A DNA stretch of 64,000 bases from Lumnitzera littorea (GCA_024138015.1 JAMXBB010000011.1:76937897-77001896); one strand, 5' to 3'. Shown: positions 49,910-60,306, counted from the stretch's first letter. Numbers and translations are program-made. Notes: generated by a model from the sequence alone, not told the origin.

Positions 49910-50445
49910 TGTTAATAGCGCCTTTTAGACCTAAACCCTTCAAGCTTGTGCCAACTTGATTAGGCTCATGGCTTGGGCTATAATTCTTCACGCTTAAGCT
50001 CCCAATCTCTATTGTTGGGCTCAACCCAAAACCACGACACAACTTACTTAGCTACAACAATTACCTATTGCTAGAAAACTGCTGATAAGTCTAAAGGACC
50101 AAGACAATAACTATCTTCAACATTTGTGAACTACGTCTGATATTGTAGCTCCCCTACCCATAGCTTACAGATATGGCTTCTACATACTAACTCTTCTCTA
50201 ACTGCCGACTCCACTCCTTTATAAATATAAGACTACCACTCAACGATAAATCATTTAATACTTCGAGCACTAGAGTTTACTTTCTACCTTCAAGTACTTT
50301 TTCTCCTTGTGCACATGAATCTAACTTTAACATTGAAGTGGTCACGTCGAACAACAATTTAACACCCCTCACTGTTCTTTATCTTGCAAGCTCATGGCTA
50401 CGTAAAGCTTACTCTCTACCAATCAATATCTTGAGACGATAGACA
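49910..50445 (+). repeat. 3' LTR of the Ty3/gypsy element
   Basis: About 536 bp, starting TGTTAATAGCGCCTTTTAGA and aligning along its whole length with 32653-33194. It includes the TATA-like tataaatataag at about 50220 and the terminal ccaatcaatatcttgagacg. It ends near GATAGACA; the exact last base is uncertain. Confidence 0.8.
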
Positions 50446-50973
50446 CCATTACCAAATTTTTACAATTAGCATAACAATTGATGCAACTCTTTTTTTATTT
50501 TATTTTACTTCATGCCATTTGATTCAATTCAAAATTTTTTTAACCTTAAAAAATGATCCTATTCGATTTATCATTTTTTTTTATCTAAATAAGAATTCAA
50601 ATCCAATTAATGGTATGGTTTGGTTCGACCTTATTGATTTGCAGTTCATTCGATTGTTTTTGCCCGATCGTGTATGTGGGCAGCTTTTATCCATGAGCTT
50701 AGCAGCATTGGATTGGATTTGTCTCATCGTATAGTTTTATATATTTGTAGAAATTACTCTATTTACTGTAAATAAAGCATACGTATGAGTTATATTATTC
50801 TTGAAGTATAAACACTCATTTTTGTATTAGTTGGTTGGTTAATACAAAGTCATTTCAAATTCTTTCCATTTGTTTGCTCCCTATCAAAGCTCTGTTCTTT
50901 CCATTATTGTTTCATCCAAGTAAGTCATATTTCTATTCAATTCAACATTATGATTCAATCTCAAAATTCAAAA
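50446..50973. other. Short non-coding stretch, possibly the 5' LTR of the next copia element
   Basis: AT-rich DNA. The 200 bp before the primer-binding site at 50974 (from about 50745) would be expected to be a copia LTR, but no second copy exists in the window to define it. Confidence 0.35.
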
Positions 50974-50987
50974 TGGTATCAGAACAT
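50974..50987 (+). promoter_or_regulatory. tRNA-Met primer-binding site of the copia remnant
   Basis: TGGTATCAGAACAT; the usual plant copia site is TGGTATCAGAGC, so it has one mismatch in the first 12 bases. Confidence 0.75.
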
Positions 50988-51002
50988 AGGATATAGGATT
51001 GT

Positions 51003-51850
51003 TTGATTAGTTTCTTTAATTTATTCTTAGTTTCACGATTCATCCAGAATCCAATTGATAACTCAATTTTAGATCCGAATTGCAATGATCCTCTATACCT
51101 CTCAGGATTAGAAAATCCAGGATGGAGTAGGTCAATTAGATTAGCTCTAGGTGCAATAGTTGAGATAGGGTCTGTAGATGGTACATGTATTAAATCTTAT
51201 CCTAATTCATTGAATGAACAGCGATGGATCGTATGTGATTTTATGGTATGTTGTTCGCTTTTAAATTCCATTTCCAAAGAATTAGCCAAAGGGGCTTCAC
51301 ATATGCTAAATCAGCAAAAGGATTGTGGGAAGATTTTCGTGAAAGATTTTGATTTCTAATTGGCTTTTTGTTGTTTCAATTGCAAAGTGAAATCATGAAT
51401 ATTAAATAAGGAAATGTTGGTGTAACAATGTATTTAAACAAGCTGAAGAGACTTTAGGACAAACTCAATAATTTGTGTGAGATTTCTCAGTGCAATTGCG
51501 GAGCAATGGAACAATATGCATGCAATTTGGTAAGGAAATAGATGGAGATGGATAGTAGTAACAAGTTGATTCAATTTTTAATGGGGCTTCATGATAGTTT
51601 TGAGAATATAAGGAATCAAATCCTTTCCACATATCTACTGCCAACCGTTAATAAGGCATATTATCTTTTATATCAAGTTGAAAAGCAAAAGCAAATTACT
51701 TCAAGAGGGATTATGAGTGAAGATAATGCAGCTTTTCTGGTTGGGAATCAGAAGAAACAAGTAGTGATTGATGAAAAATGAGACAAGAAGGGAAAGTCTT
51801 CGGGAAAATGAACTACACACATTGTAAAGAGGTAGGGCATACAATTGAGA
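51003..51850 (+). pseudogene. Ty1/copia gag (decayed)
   Basis: The N-terminal part reads NCNDPLYLSGLENPGWSRSI, then RLALGAIVEIGSVDGTCIKS and NEQRWIVCDFMVCCSLLNSI, then SKELAKG, the usual copia gag N-domain. After a shift at about 51.36 kb the UBN2-type half continues with LDKLNNLCEIS and NKLIQFLMGLHDSFENIRNQ, then PTVNKAYYLLYQVEKQKQ. The zinc knuckle is reduced to YTHCKEVGHTIENFF: the first Cys is Tyr and the last is Phe. Frame shifts and a TAG stop (51540) disrupt it. Confidence 0.8.
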
Positions 51851-52079
51851 ACTTTTTTTTTCCCTAGAGTGGTATAATAATCCTAAGGACAAAAGAGGAA
51901 ATAAGCTAGTTACTATTGCCAATTCTTCTATTGTTGGTGCTTATGCAAGGTGTTCTAGATCTGTTGTTGACACACCTTTGAAGAATGTTCAACAAAAGAA
52001 AACTTTAATGAGTCACAGCTGGTGACTAAGATTTGTCATGAAGTTGTGAAATTACTCAAAGAGAAGAATTTCGAAGATG

Positions 52080-53000
52080 GAGATCATGTTACTTTGTTGA
52101 CATGTGTAAGTAAATCTTGGACTTTTGCTTCTTCTATACCACATGATAAAACTCTTGCATTGTAAATACAGGAGCATCAAACCACATTATACCATATCCT
52201 CAACTTTTAATCGACATACACAATCTCTCTAGACCTATATGAATTAAACAACCGGATGGTAGTGAGAAATTAGCTGGCATTGTTGGCAATGTTACCCTTC
52301 GAATGGATCACCATAGTTGATGTCATGCTTGTACTAGAATTTTTCTATAATTTGTTGCCAGTGAGTAAATTCCTTACACATAGTAAAATTCTTGCCTTCA
52401 TTGATCCTCACCAATGTGTCTTTCAAGACCCTATCAATAAGAAGGATGTTGCTATAGTTGATCTCCATTAGCGGTATATTATGAAATCTAAGCCAGCAAC
52501 TCATGCTAGAGAACATGTTGCAACTTCTTGTAATAATTACACATCTTCTTCTAATCATGTGTCTTTTGCAAATAAAAGCATGTCCATGCATCTATTACAT
52601 AATAGATTACCAAAAGATGTGCGTTTGTGGGATATCCATTAGGTCAATAAGGATTTTAAACTTTATGATCTAGATGCCAAACAAGCTTTTCATTAGTAGA
52701 GATGTGTTCTTTTGTAAAGCACATTTTTCCTTTTCAAACAAACAATCAAACCAATCCACATTCTGATAATTGTTTAACAGACACTTCACCCCTGTCTCCG
52801 CAGATTCCTTCAAATTCCACTAAATCTGCGGAGAACTTTATAGTGTCTAATCCTCCATTTTCTGGTCATATGTCATCTGTTCAACCACGTTCTATTCAAA
52901 ATCCAACTTCTTTATCTGCTGAAAATAATAACACTGATCAGCATGTCTCTCTTCGGAAATCACAAAGAAATTCTCATCCACCTGCTTAGCATAGTGATTT
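52080..53000 (+). pseudogene. Ty1/copia protease and integrase fragments (decayed)
   Basis: At about 52165 the frame reads IVNTGASNHIIPYPQLL, the copia protease active-site region, where D-(S/T)-G-A is expected; the catalytic Asp is Asn here. RMDHH, LEFFYNLLPVSKFLTHSKIL and DPHQCVFQDPINKKDVA follow (pre-integrase region). After a deletion of the integrase core come KDFKLYDLDAKQAF and the Ser/Pro-rich linker, ending VSLRKSQRNSHPPA (52702-52989). Multiple stops are present. Confidence 0.75.
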
Positions 53001-53110
53001 CATTCGTAATGTCCATGTTGGTATATCAAGTGCTGTAACACCAAAGGGTTCAAAATCCTTTTATCCTCTTTCCAAAGACCATTCACTTGCACTTAGTGTC
53101 CATTAATATT

Positions 53111-53813
53111 TATGGTTAGAAATGTGATTAGATGTCAAGTGTGGAACGAAACTTCAGGAAATATGGAAGAAGAAGAGGGGAAAAAGGAAAAAAAAAAAAA
53201 GAATATGGGAGGATTAAAAATCACAAAGGCTTTGATACCATTTGTGGAAGGGGACTCATACAAAGAGAGAGAGAGAGAGATAAACTACGTAACATTGTTA
53301 CATGCCCACTATCAAAATAGTAGTGAGAAGTTCCACCGTTAAATCTCACCTATCTATGCTAATTGTAATACACTGAGCGTTTACATTAAGCTATACACAT
53401 TATATATATACTTATGTACATATACATTCATATATATATATATATATATATAGATGCGTATAAATACAAGCTGTTGATCACTACTATATAAGGATTTCTA
53501 CAAGGATTTTACGTTGTCCTGGAACCACTTGGCATGTCTGGTGCTAAGTCATCATCATCAGATCGCAATAACACGATTAATGATCCCATTTCCAAGATAA
53601 AAGTGCTTGATCTTTAGAAACTATTTATTGGAATGTGATTTCGATCTTTTTCTTCCACGTCTAGTATCCATTTGTTTAAGCTGAAGAAACCAACTAACTA
53701 GAACGTGTCTAGTTTTGAGCATCATTATCACCATTCACCTGTAAATGTCATCTCCATGTTGAAGCAATAGAGCATGTGGACTCGAAAAACCAAGTGAAAA
53801 ACTCAAATTTTCT
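53111..53813. other. Non-coding DNA between the copia remnant and RLP pseudogene B
   Basis: GA- and A-rich at 53.17-53.28 kb, which creates chance frames 53112-53342. A TA-rich microsatellite follows. The last few hundred bases correspond to the 3' flank of RLP pseudogene B. Confidence 0.5.
53398..53453. repeat. (TA)n-rich microsatellite
   Basis: Imperfect TA and TACA units, ending in an uninterrupted run of about 11 TA units (53431-53452). Confidence 0.88.
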
Positions 53814-54020
53814 TCAAATTGCATTGTGGTATTTTCTACTTACTAACATTTCCATAATCCATCCAATTATCACACCACATAAAATGCCGAGGTCCAAAAA
53901 CTCTACTACATGTGAAAGTAGGCCATGCTTATCATGGCTATGATGTGGCATGATAGTTGGGTTTTGAAAAGTACTGCAAGTTTTTGACAAGGGAAACCTA
54001 CATAACCCTCTATTTCCACT

Positions 54021-54197
54021 TGATAAACAAACAGAGCCATTGAGCAAAAATTCTATATTTTCCATTGATTCATAAATTATATATATACAAGATTTAATAG
54101 CCTAAAAAGGCAAGTAAATTAGCCTAAAAAGGAAAGTAAATTTCTATTTTAAATAAGTAAATATTCTATACTAAATATATATTTATAACCTATAACA
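54021..54197 (-). repeat. 3' LTR of the copia element
   Basis: 177 bp; on the plus strand TGATAAACAAAC...CCTATAACA. It is 21 bp longer than the other LTR because of an internal duplication around agcctaaaaaggcaagtaaat. The duplication lies within an A-rich stretch near the middle. Confidence 0.93.
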
Positions 54198-54210
54198 CTC
54201 CCCCTCAAAC
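54198..54210 (-). promoter_or_regulatory. Polypurine tract of the copia element
   Basis: Minus strand GTTTGAGGGGGAG immediately before the 3' LTR, the typical plant copia plus-strand primer. Confidence 0.85.
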
Positions 54211-54239
54211 TGGAGCATAAATATTAATCATGCCTAACT

Positions 54240-55680
54240 TGTTACAGAAATAATTAACCCAAACCCTGTTTAGAGGCTTTGTAAAGAGATCTCCTAATTA
54301 TTCTCCAGTCTTCACAAACCTGTAGAAATTAACCCTTGCTGAATTTTCTCACGAACAAAATAACAATCAATTTCAATGTGTTTAGTTTGTTCATGGAACA
54401 CTAGATTCGATGCAATATGAAGAGCGGCCCACTTATCACACCACAATTTTGCAGGAAGTGAGATGTTGAGCCTTACTTCTTTTAAGAGCTAATATATTCA
54501 CATTACTTCACACATCGACTGTGCCATTGCTGTATATTTTGATTTTGCACTTAATCGATATACAACTTTTTGCTTATTACTTTTCCATGAAACTAAATTT
54601 CCTCCAACAAAAACATAGAAACCTGAAATAGATCTCCTATCTTCCTTACATCCTACCCAATCAATATCTGTAAAACATTCAATATCAGTATGGCCCATGA
54701 TTTTTATACAAGATACCACATCTAGGTGCTTCCTTTAAATAGCACAAGATTTGCTTTGCAACATTCCAATGATCAACTATTAGGGAAGACATATACTGAC
54801 TCATAACATTAATTGAATAAGTAATATCTAAACGGGTGACCGTGAGATAATTCAATTTCCTAACCAACCGTCTGTATCTCTTAGGATCCTCAAACAACTC
54901 ACCTTCCTTAGTCAGCTGCAGATTAGGAACCATTGGTGTACTACATGGTTTAGCACCTAATTTTCCCATTTCAGACAGTAAGTTAAGTACATATTTTCAT
55001 TGAGATAGAAAAATTCCTTTCTTACTCATCATTACCTCAACACCCAAGAAGTATTTCAACATTCCTAAATCCTTAGTTTGAAAGTGACTATTAAGAAAGG
55101 ATTTGAGAGCTAAAATACCTGAAGTGTTATTGCCAGTGATGACAATATCATCAATGTATACTACAAATAAAATAATACCAATGGCAAAGCATCTGTAGAA
55201 AACAGAATGATCAAATTTGCTTTTCTGCATCTTAAAACCTTCAACTACTTGACTAAATTTTCCAAACCAAATACGAAGACTCTGTTTCAAGCCATACAAA
55301 GATTTGCAAAGATGACAAACCTATCCTGACTCCCCTTAAGCAACAAATCCAAGAGGTTGCTCCATATAAACTTCCTCGTGAAGATCTCCATGCAAAAAAG
55401 CATTCCTGATATCTAACTGATGCAAAGGCCAATTGTGGACTACTGCTATGGAAATAAATAACCTAATTGATGTCAACTTAGCAATAGGAGAAAAGGTGTT
55501 AGAATAATCTATTCCATAAGTCTGAACATATCCTTTAGCAATAAGATGAGGTTTCAATCGAGCAATTGATCCATCAGGATTTACCTTAACATAAAAAACC
55601 CATTTACATCCAATATCCTTCTTCCCTATAGGTAAATTTACCAAATTCCAAGTATCATTCTTATCTAGGACATTCATCTC
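54240..55680 (-). pseudogene. Copia reverse transcriptase and RNase H (decayed)
   Basis: RT begins at 55677: NDTWNLVNLPIGKKDIGCKW, DGSIARLKPHLIAKGYVQTY, GIDYSNTFSPIAKLTSIRLF, LHQLDIRNAFLHGDLHEEVY. A stop and shift follow at about 55.32 kb, then MYGLKQSLRIWFGKF, YIDDIVITGNN (the catalytic YxDD box is intact) and KDLGMLKYFLGVEV. The connection is PCSTPMVPNLQLTKEGELF ... YLTVTRLDITYSINVMSQ. RNase H (54498-54719) has ECFTDIDWVGCKEDRRSISG and VSWKSNKQKVVYRLSAKSKY. The usual SAESEY is SAKSKY, so acidic residues have become Lys. Past the stop at 54498, homology continues in shifted frames (PAKLWCDKWAALHIASN, VFHEQTKHIEIDCYFVREKI) to about 54240. Confidence 0.9.
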
Positions 55681-57459
55681 CTCTATTATTGCATTATGCC
55701 ATCCTTAGTGAGATAAAGCTTCATGAGTAGTTTTAGCAATAGGAATAGAATCAAGAGATGTAGCAAAAGAATAAGAAGAGGCTGACATATGAGCATAAGA
55801 CACAAAAGAAGAAACAAAATACATACACTGACATTTACCTTTATGAAGGGCGATAGGAAGATCGTCCCTGGAGATTGAATCTGATGACAAGGAAGCTGGT
55901 TCTAAACATACATCAGGAGCTAGTTCAAAGGTACGTTGTTTGTGAGAGTAAACCTAAAGGGGAGGTTTAGGAGTAGAAGTATTGGATGTAACTATGTAGA
56001 TTAACAAATCATCATCCTCCCCCTGTCCTTCATTGTTGGAAGACGGAGAGAAAGAAATATCCTCACTAAAAGTAACATCAACTGGCACCAAATATCTGTC
56101 AAGACTAAGACAATAGCACCTGTATCACTTCTAAACATGAGAATACCCAAGAAAAATACATTTCAATGACTTGGGATCAAGTTTTGTAACTTAAGGATGC
56201 ACATCCCAAACAAAACAAGTACAACCAAATATTTTTGGTTCAATAGGAAATAGAGGTTTATTCGAAAAAAGAGTATGGTAAGGAGTCTCATCATTTAGAA
56301 CAACTAAAGGCATACAATTAATTAAAAAACAAGTTGTAGATACTACATCAGCCCAAAAGTATTTAGGAACATACATTTGAAACAACAAAACTCGAGTAGT
56401 TTTAAGCAAATGCCTATTATTTCTCTTAGCAACACCATTTTGAGACGGTGTATCTATACAAGAAGTTTAGTGAATAATGCCATTATTAAGCATATAAGAT
56501 TGGAAAGGTTTAGATAAGTATTTTTTAGCATTATCACTTCACAATATTTGGATAGAAACATTAAACTGAGTCTTAATTTCAGTACAAAAATAACAAAAAT
56601 GAGAGAATAATTTAGAGCGATTCTTCATTAAGGACAACCAAGTCACACGAGAATAATCATCAACAAAAGTGAAAAAATACCTAAATCCAAATTTAGATTT
56701 CACTGGATAGGGACCCCATACATCTGAATAGATTAACTCGAAGGGAGCATTTGCTCATTTATTGACTTTAGGACTCAAACTAATGCGATGATGTTTTGCA
56801 TATTGATAAGACTTACAATGTAATGACTCCAAACTATGAAACTTAGGATAAAGTTTCTTCAACAAAGGAAGGGATGGATGTCCTAACCGGCAATGAGCTT
56901 CAAACGGGGTGACAACACTAGAGCAAGCGATTAGCTTTGGTGCCTCTTTGTCTAGAATGTAGAGACCTCCCAATTCATGTCCTTCACCAATAATCCTCCG
57001 CGTCATAAGATCCTGAAATAGACAATGATCAAGAAAAAAAGAGATGTAGCAATTAAGTGAACAAGTGAGCTTACTAATAGAAATTAGATTGAAGGATAAA
57101 TCAAGTAAGTTTAAAACTGAAGACAAATAAACTGATGGAGTTGGATCGGTTGTACCAGATCTAAGAACATGAGATGTCAACCCATTAGCTAAAGTAATAG
57201 GAGAACAAGAGGTATGAGTTTGAAAAGTAGACAATAAATTGGCATTACCTATCATGTGGTCTGTAGCATCAAAGTCAATGACCCATTTGGAAGATGAAGA
57301 AACAAGATACGTGTTTAGTTTACCTAACTCAGCAATGGCAGTAACTGGAGCAGATGAAGACTTTAACGAGTCTTGATATTGTGAGAACTTGGCAAATTCG
57401 TCTGTAGAAACCATAATAAATTTGCCTGATGCCTTACTAGAAGAAGCAATCTGTGCTTA
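55681..57459 (-). pseudogene. Copia protease and integrase (decayed)
   Basis: The frame 56755-57414 contains SSKWVIDFDATDHMIGNANL, where the protease site D-S-G-A is D-F-D-A. It then has the GAG-pre-integrase region and the zinc finger HCRLGHPSLPLLKKL ... LHCKSYQYAKHH, where the second Cys is Tyr. The integrase core (56755-56410) reads IYSDVWGPYPVKS, YFFTFVDDYSRVTWLSLMKN, SDNAKKYLS and TPSQNGVAKRNNRHLLKTTR. Both Asp of the DDE triad remain, but the Glu of NGVAERK has become Lys. The C-terminal part continues in 56191-56409 (MYVPKYFWADVVSTTCFLIN, IFGCTCFVWDVHP). Stops replace expected residues in the core. The integrase-RT linker (55.7-56.19 kb) is Ser-rich and degenerate. Confidence 0.88.
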
Positions 57460-58363
57460 TTAGAATCCCTGATTCCTATTCTGCATTTGTCTATAATCAC
57501 ACTTCATATGCCTTAGCTTATGACAATAGTGACGTACAATCACTCTTGAATTTTGTCCTCGAGTATCAACTCTCCTACCACTACTCCTATATTGCTATCA
57601 TCCAACTTCATACTTAAAATGACGACCACAAGAGCACTACTAGTCTGAACTGATTGAGGAGTCTCTATGCGAAGTATTTGTCTATATATATTTTGCAAAG
57701 ATGAGATAATAGAGCTAGAGAGAACATGAGATCTAGCTACTTCAAACTCAAGTAAAAGACTAGTTAGAAAACTCATCACAGCCATTTATTCCCTTTGAGC
57801 CTGTTGAATTATCACATCAAGACTAAAGGGTAATAACATGTTAAGCTCTTCATAAGTCTTCTTAAAGTCCATAAAATAGCTCGTTAAAGACTTATCCCAT
57901 TTCTCAGCATGATAAAAAGCTTTGCAAACCTCATAAATATGGGAAACATTCCCTTCTCTAGAATACAAGAAATCCAATATTCCATCAATTCTTTAACCAA
58001 TTCACAATGATTAATCAACCCAATTACCTCATTGTCAATAGCATTACATATTTGCAAGAACAATCGAGCATCTTCCCTTAGCCAAGTTTGCTTTAATTTC
58101 TCACATGTAGGTGGATTATTAGTCGTGATCATCTTTGTCAATACTCCACAAATAAAGACTTATAGTTTTACTCTAATCCAAATAGTTAGTCCCATTGAGT
58201 TTATGTTCTATGATCTTTGACATCATAGGCACCATAAATAAAGACTTACAGTTTTACTCCAATCCAAATAGTTAGTCCCATTGAGTTTATGTTTTATGAT
58301 CTTTGACATCATAGGCACCATATCAGACATAACAGTAGATTTTATATCCTCCATCTTACTCAT
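57460..58363 (-). pseudogene. Copia gag (decayed by an 86-bp duplication)
   Basis: Gag starts at ATG 58363 (MSKMEDIKSTVMSDMVPMMS), then KLNGTNYLDWSKTVSLYLW. An 86-bp tandem duplication then repeats the KLNGTNYLD segment and throws the frame out. After it, 57884-58141 continues CEKLKQTWLREDARLFLQIC, then NAIDNEVIGLINHCELVKEL. After another shift come YEVCKAFYHAEKWDKSLTSY and FMDFKKTYEELNMLLPFSLD (57786-57977), as in UBN2-type copia gag. The zinc knuckle near 57.5 kb is reduced to HYCHKLRHMKCDY, with the first and last Cys lost. Confidence 0.87.
58151..58321 (-). repeat. 86-bp tandem duplication in copia gag
   Basis: Two adjacent copies start aataaagactta.agtttta at 58151 and 58237 and end atcataggcaccat. 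They differ at a few positions. 86 is not a multiple of three, so gag is frame-shifted. Confidence 0.95.
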
Positions 58364-58983
58364 AACTCCAGCACAAAATTCCATAAACAACAAACGATAG
58401 ACCTAAATAAACTTTCATTGCAGATCAGCCTAGTAAAAAAAAAAAAAAAAAAAGACTAGATACACACCTAAACTACGTCAGCTCACTCTACAACGTTGAT
58501 GCTAACAAAATACGCCAAAGAACAATAGAACTAATGAACCACAAATCAGTAGAAACGATGCACCAAAACAAACAAGACTAACAATCAACTACGTAGACTC
58601 AAATCACATCAAAATCACAAATCATACCTTGACAAATCCTCTCCCAAAGAAGTATTAATCAAAGGAACCGCAAACCTGAGCTAAACAACGTTAGGCACGG
58701 TGAGTGATGGAATTAGAGAAGAGAATGGCCTCGTACACGGCCTCATGCACCGATGCATGAAACTAGTGGCGAAATGGATGGTGGCGTGTGAATGTCACAT
58801 GCATAGCTTTTGGCCTCCAAACTTTCTAGAAACCCTCGTCAGTTGGTGGGTTATCTTCCTAAGCTACTGGTGACAAAAGAAGGTATACTTAAAAACGCAC
58901 TCTCCTCACAAGTACATGTACGAGTGTTGTGTTGTAAAAAAAATGCACTTTTCAAAATTGTATTTTCTCACAAATAATTTTCC

Positions 58984-58998
58984 CTTGCTTTGATATCA
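58984..58998 (-). promoter_or_regulatory. tRNA-Met primer-binding site of the copia element
   Basis: Minus strand TGATATCAAAGCAAG immediately after the 5' LTR; the plant consensus is TGGTATCAGAGC, so two G-to-A changes have occurred. Confidence 0.88.
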
Positions 58999-59154
58999 TG
59001 ATAAACAAAGAGAGCCATTGAGCGAAAATTCTATATTTTCTATTAATCCATAAGTTACATATATACAAGATTTAATAGCCTAAAAAGGAAAAGTAAATTT
59101 CTATTTTAAACAAGTAAATATTATATACTAAATATATATTTATAACCTATAACA
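58999..59154 (-). repeat. 5' LTR of the copia element
   Basis: 156 bp; plus strand TGATAAACAAAG...CCTATAACA. It pairs with 54021-54197. It is followed at once by the second CCACT of the target duplication. Confidence 0.93.
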
Positions 59155-60005
59155 CCACTAAACAAGTTGATCGGAAATGTATTGAATCGATTGCCTTATG
59201 GTATAGGTCCCACTAAATGGTTGTGTTCAACTTCACAAGATACATGAGCTGTGTTAACTGACATAGTATCCTCCTAGTCCCAGCTAACTCATTTGAAGAT
59301 AAGTCCAACCATCCTAGTTATGAAAGCTTGGCCAATGACGATAACACGGCACCTGTAAGATGGTTATTAGAAAGGTTAAGCCCTTTAAGTGAAATGAGGT
59401 TTCCTAATACATCTAGTATCGGTCCCTCAAAGCAGTTTGAAGAGAGATCAAGAATCGAGAAGATTGATAGAATTCTATCAAGCCACCTCGCCAACCCTTT
59501 AATTGTCACCATTACAGAATCTTGATAAAATATCCCCTGTCCTAGATACAACTTCAGTTTATTTTTGCTCTCTATCCGTATGTCTACCATACTCTTGAAG
59601 TATGCTTCTGGCAAAAATGTAGAGAACTTGTTGAAAGAAACATCTAGAATTCGCAGTTGAAGGAAGGGAAATTCTTCAATGAAATGGCTTATTGCACCAT
59701 TAAATTGATTAGACCATGAGCCCAACATTCGAAGGTTTGGCATAGTATCTAACCAACTTGGAAAAGTGTCATTAAACATATTCATCCCCGGGTCCAAAAC
59801 TCCAAACTTTTGGCAATTCGTCAGCAACTGCGATAGTTAAATTTCCAACTGGTTTCTATTTAAGAGAATGCTTCAAAGGCTATTGCTCTCTTGAAAGGTG
59901 AAGTTGGATAGGGAACTAGAGATTTGATTCCCTTGCAAATACAAAACTTCGGGAATGTTGCTGAAGTTTCCTAGAAAATTTGAGATTGTGCTGTTCAGAA
60001 AGGCT

Positions 60006-60306
60006 TATGTTCATTTCGGTTATTGTAAAGAAGATTTCTTTATGTTTATCAGGATTTGTGTGCGAGAAGAGAAAAGGACACTAAAAACTCTATTATGGAT
60101 AAATGAATTGACAGGGACTAATGGACGTTCATTTTTCTTTTTCTTTTTTACATAGATTCTCAAAACACAAGTAACATAAGTGAAAAAAATACAAATATAG
60201 AATACCCAAAATGAAAAAGTATGAAAACACAGGTACTCAAATTGTAATATACCCTTAACGTAATATCAGTGTACCATATTAACAATATTAGCAAGAAACA
60301 CCATTC
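60006..60306. other. Spacer between RLP pseudogene B and the intact RLP
   Basis: 300 bp of AT-rich DNA that serves as the 3' flank of the intact RLP. RLP similarity of copy B ends at its left edge. No gene; the plus frame 59955-60155 is chance. Confidence 0.6.

Larger units (their letters stand above)
32653..50445 (+). mobile_element. Old nested Ty3/gypsy element, Tat-like layout, with antisense ORF
   Basis: Two related direct repeats of about 540 bp bound the element: 32653-33194 starting TGTTGATAGGACCTG and 49910-50445 starting TGTTAATAGCGCCTT. After the left LTR comes a primer-binding-site-like TGGCACCGTTTATGGG, and before the right LTR a purine-rich aggggtaag. Between them, all on the plus strand and in order, are gag, protease, RT, RNase H and integrase. 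A 90-bp minisatellite and a long antisense ORF follow. Three apparent solo LTRs (1.25, 2.7 and 2.4 kb) interrupt it; without them the element is about 11.5 kb, a normal size for Tat-type elements. All ORFs carry many stops and frame shifts. A clean target-site duplication was not found (aacac versus ccatt), so the extreme ends may have mutated. Confidence 0.85.
50974..53110 (+). mobile_element. Truncated Ty1/copia remnant (plus strand)
   Basis: It starts with a primer-binding site, TGGTATCAGAACATAGG, complementary to initiator tRNA-Met as in most plant copia elements. Gag, zinc knuckle, protease and the pre-integrase region follow in order. The integrase core is missing: the pre-integrase region (about 52.5 kb) runs directly into the C-terminal integrase motif GYPLGxKxxKLYDL (seen as DIH-VNKDFKLYDLDAKQAF at about 52.63 kb). 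It stops shortly after the RKSQRNSHPPA linker, so RT, RNase H and the 3' LTR are absent. Confidence 0.8.
54021..59154 (-). mobile_element. Complete but inactivated Ty1/copia retrotransposon inserted in an RLP pseudogene
   Basis: 5134 bp, bounded by related LTRs with TG...CA ends and by a perfect 5-bp duplication, CCACT (54016-54020 and 59155-59159). On the minus strand the order is LTR, tRNA-Met-type primer-binding site, gag, protease, integrase, RT, RNase H, polypurine tract, LTR, which is the copia order. About nine substitutions plus one 21-bp duplication separate the LTRs over some 155 aligned bases, so the insertion is of moderate age. The coding region carries stops, shifts and lost catalytic residues. 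The element is transcribed in the same direction as the host RLP. Confidence 0.96.
53814..60005 (-). pseudogene. LRR receptor-like protein pseudogene (copy B, 5'-truncated, split by copia)
   Basis: The C-terminal third of an RLP, in two pieces around the copia element 54021-59154. The upstream piece (60005-59155) begins within an LRR. It has one long frame (59318-59827: NCQKFGVLDPGMNMFNDTFP ... NLSNNHLTGAVLSSLAKLS), including the island motif YYQDSV-type FYQDSVMVTIKGLARWLDRI, then a TAA stop after AKLS and frame shifts. The downstream piece (54020-53814) reads GNRGLCRFPLSKTC, then LGILCGVIIGWIMEMLVSRK, the post-LRR cysteine pair and transmembrane segment. Removing the element and one CCACT copy restores the alignment with the intact gene across the joint. 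Homology to the intact RLP stops near 60005, so the LRRNT and most LRRs are gone. Confidence 0.93.

Noticed and set aside
32648..50450. Target-site duplication of the gypsy element
   Set aside because: Flanks aacac and ccatt do not match; the only shared string is a short acac, not enough to claim.
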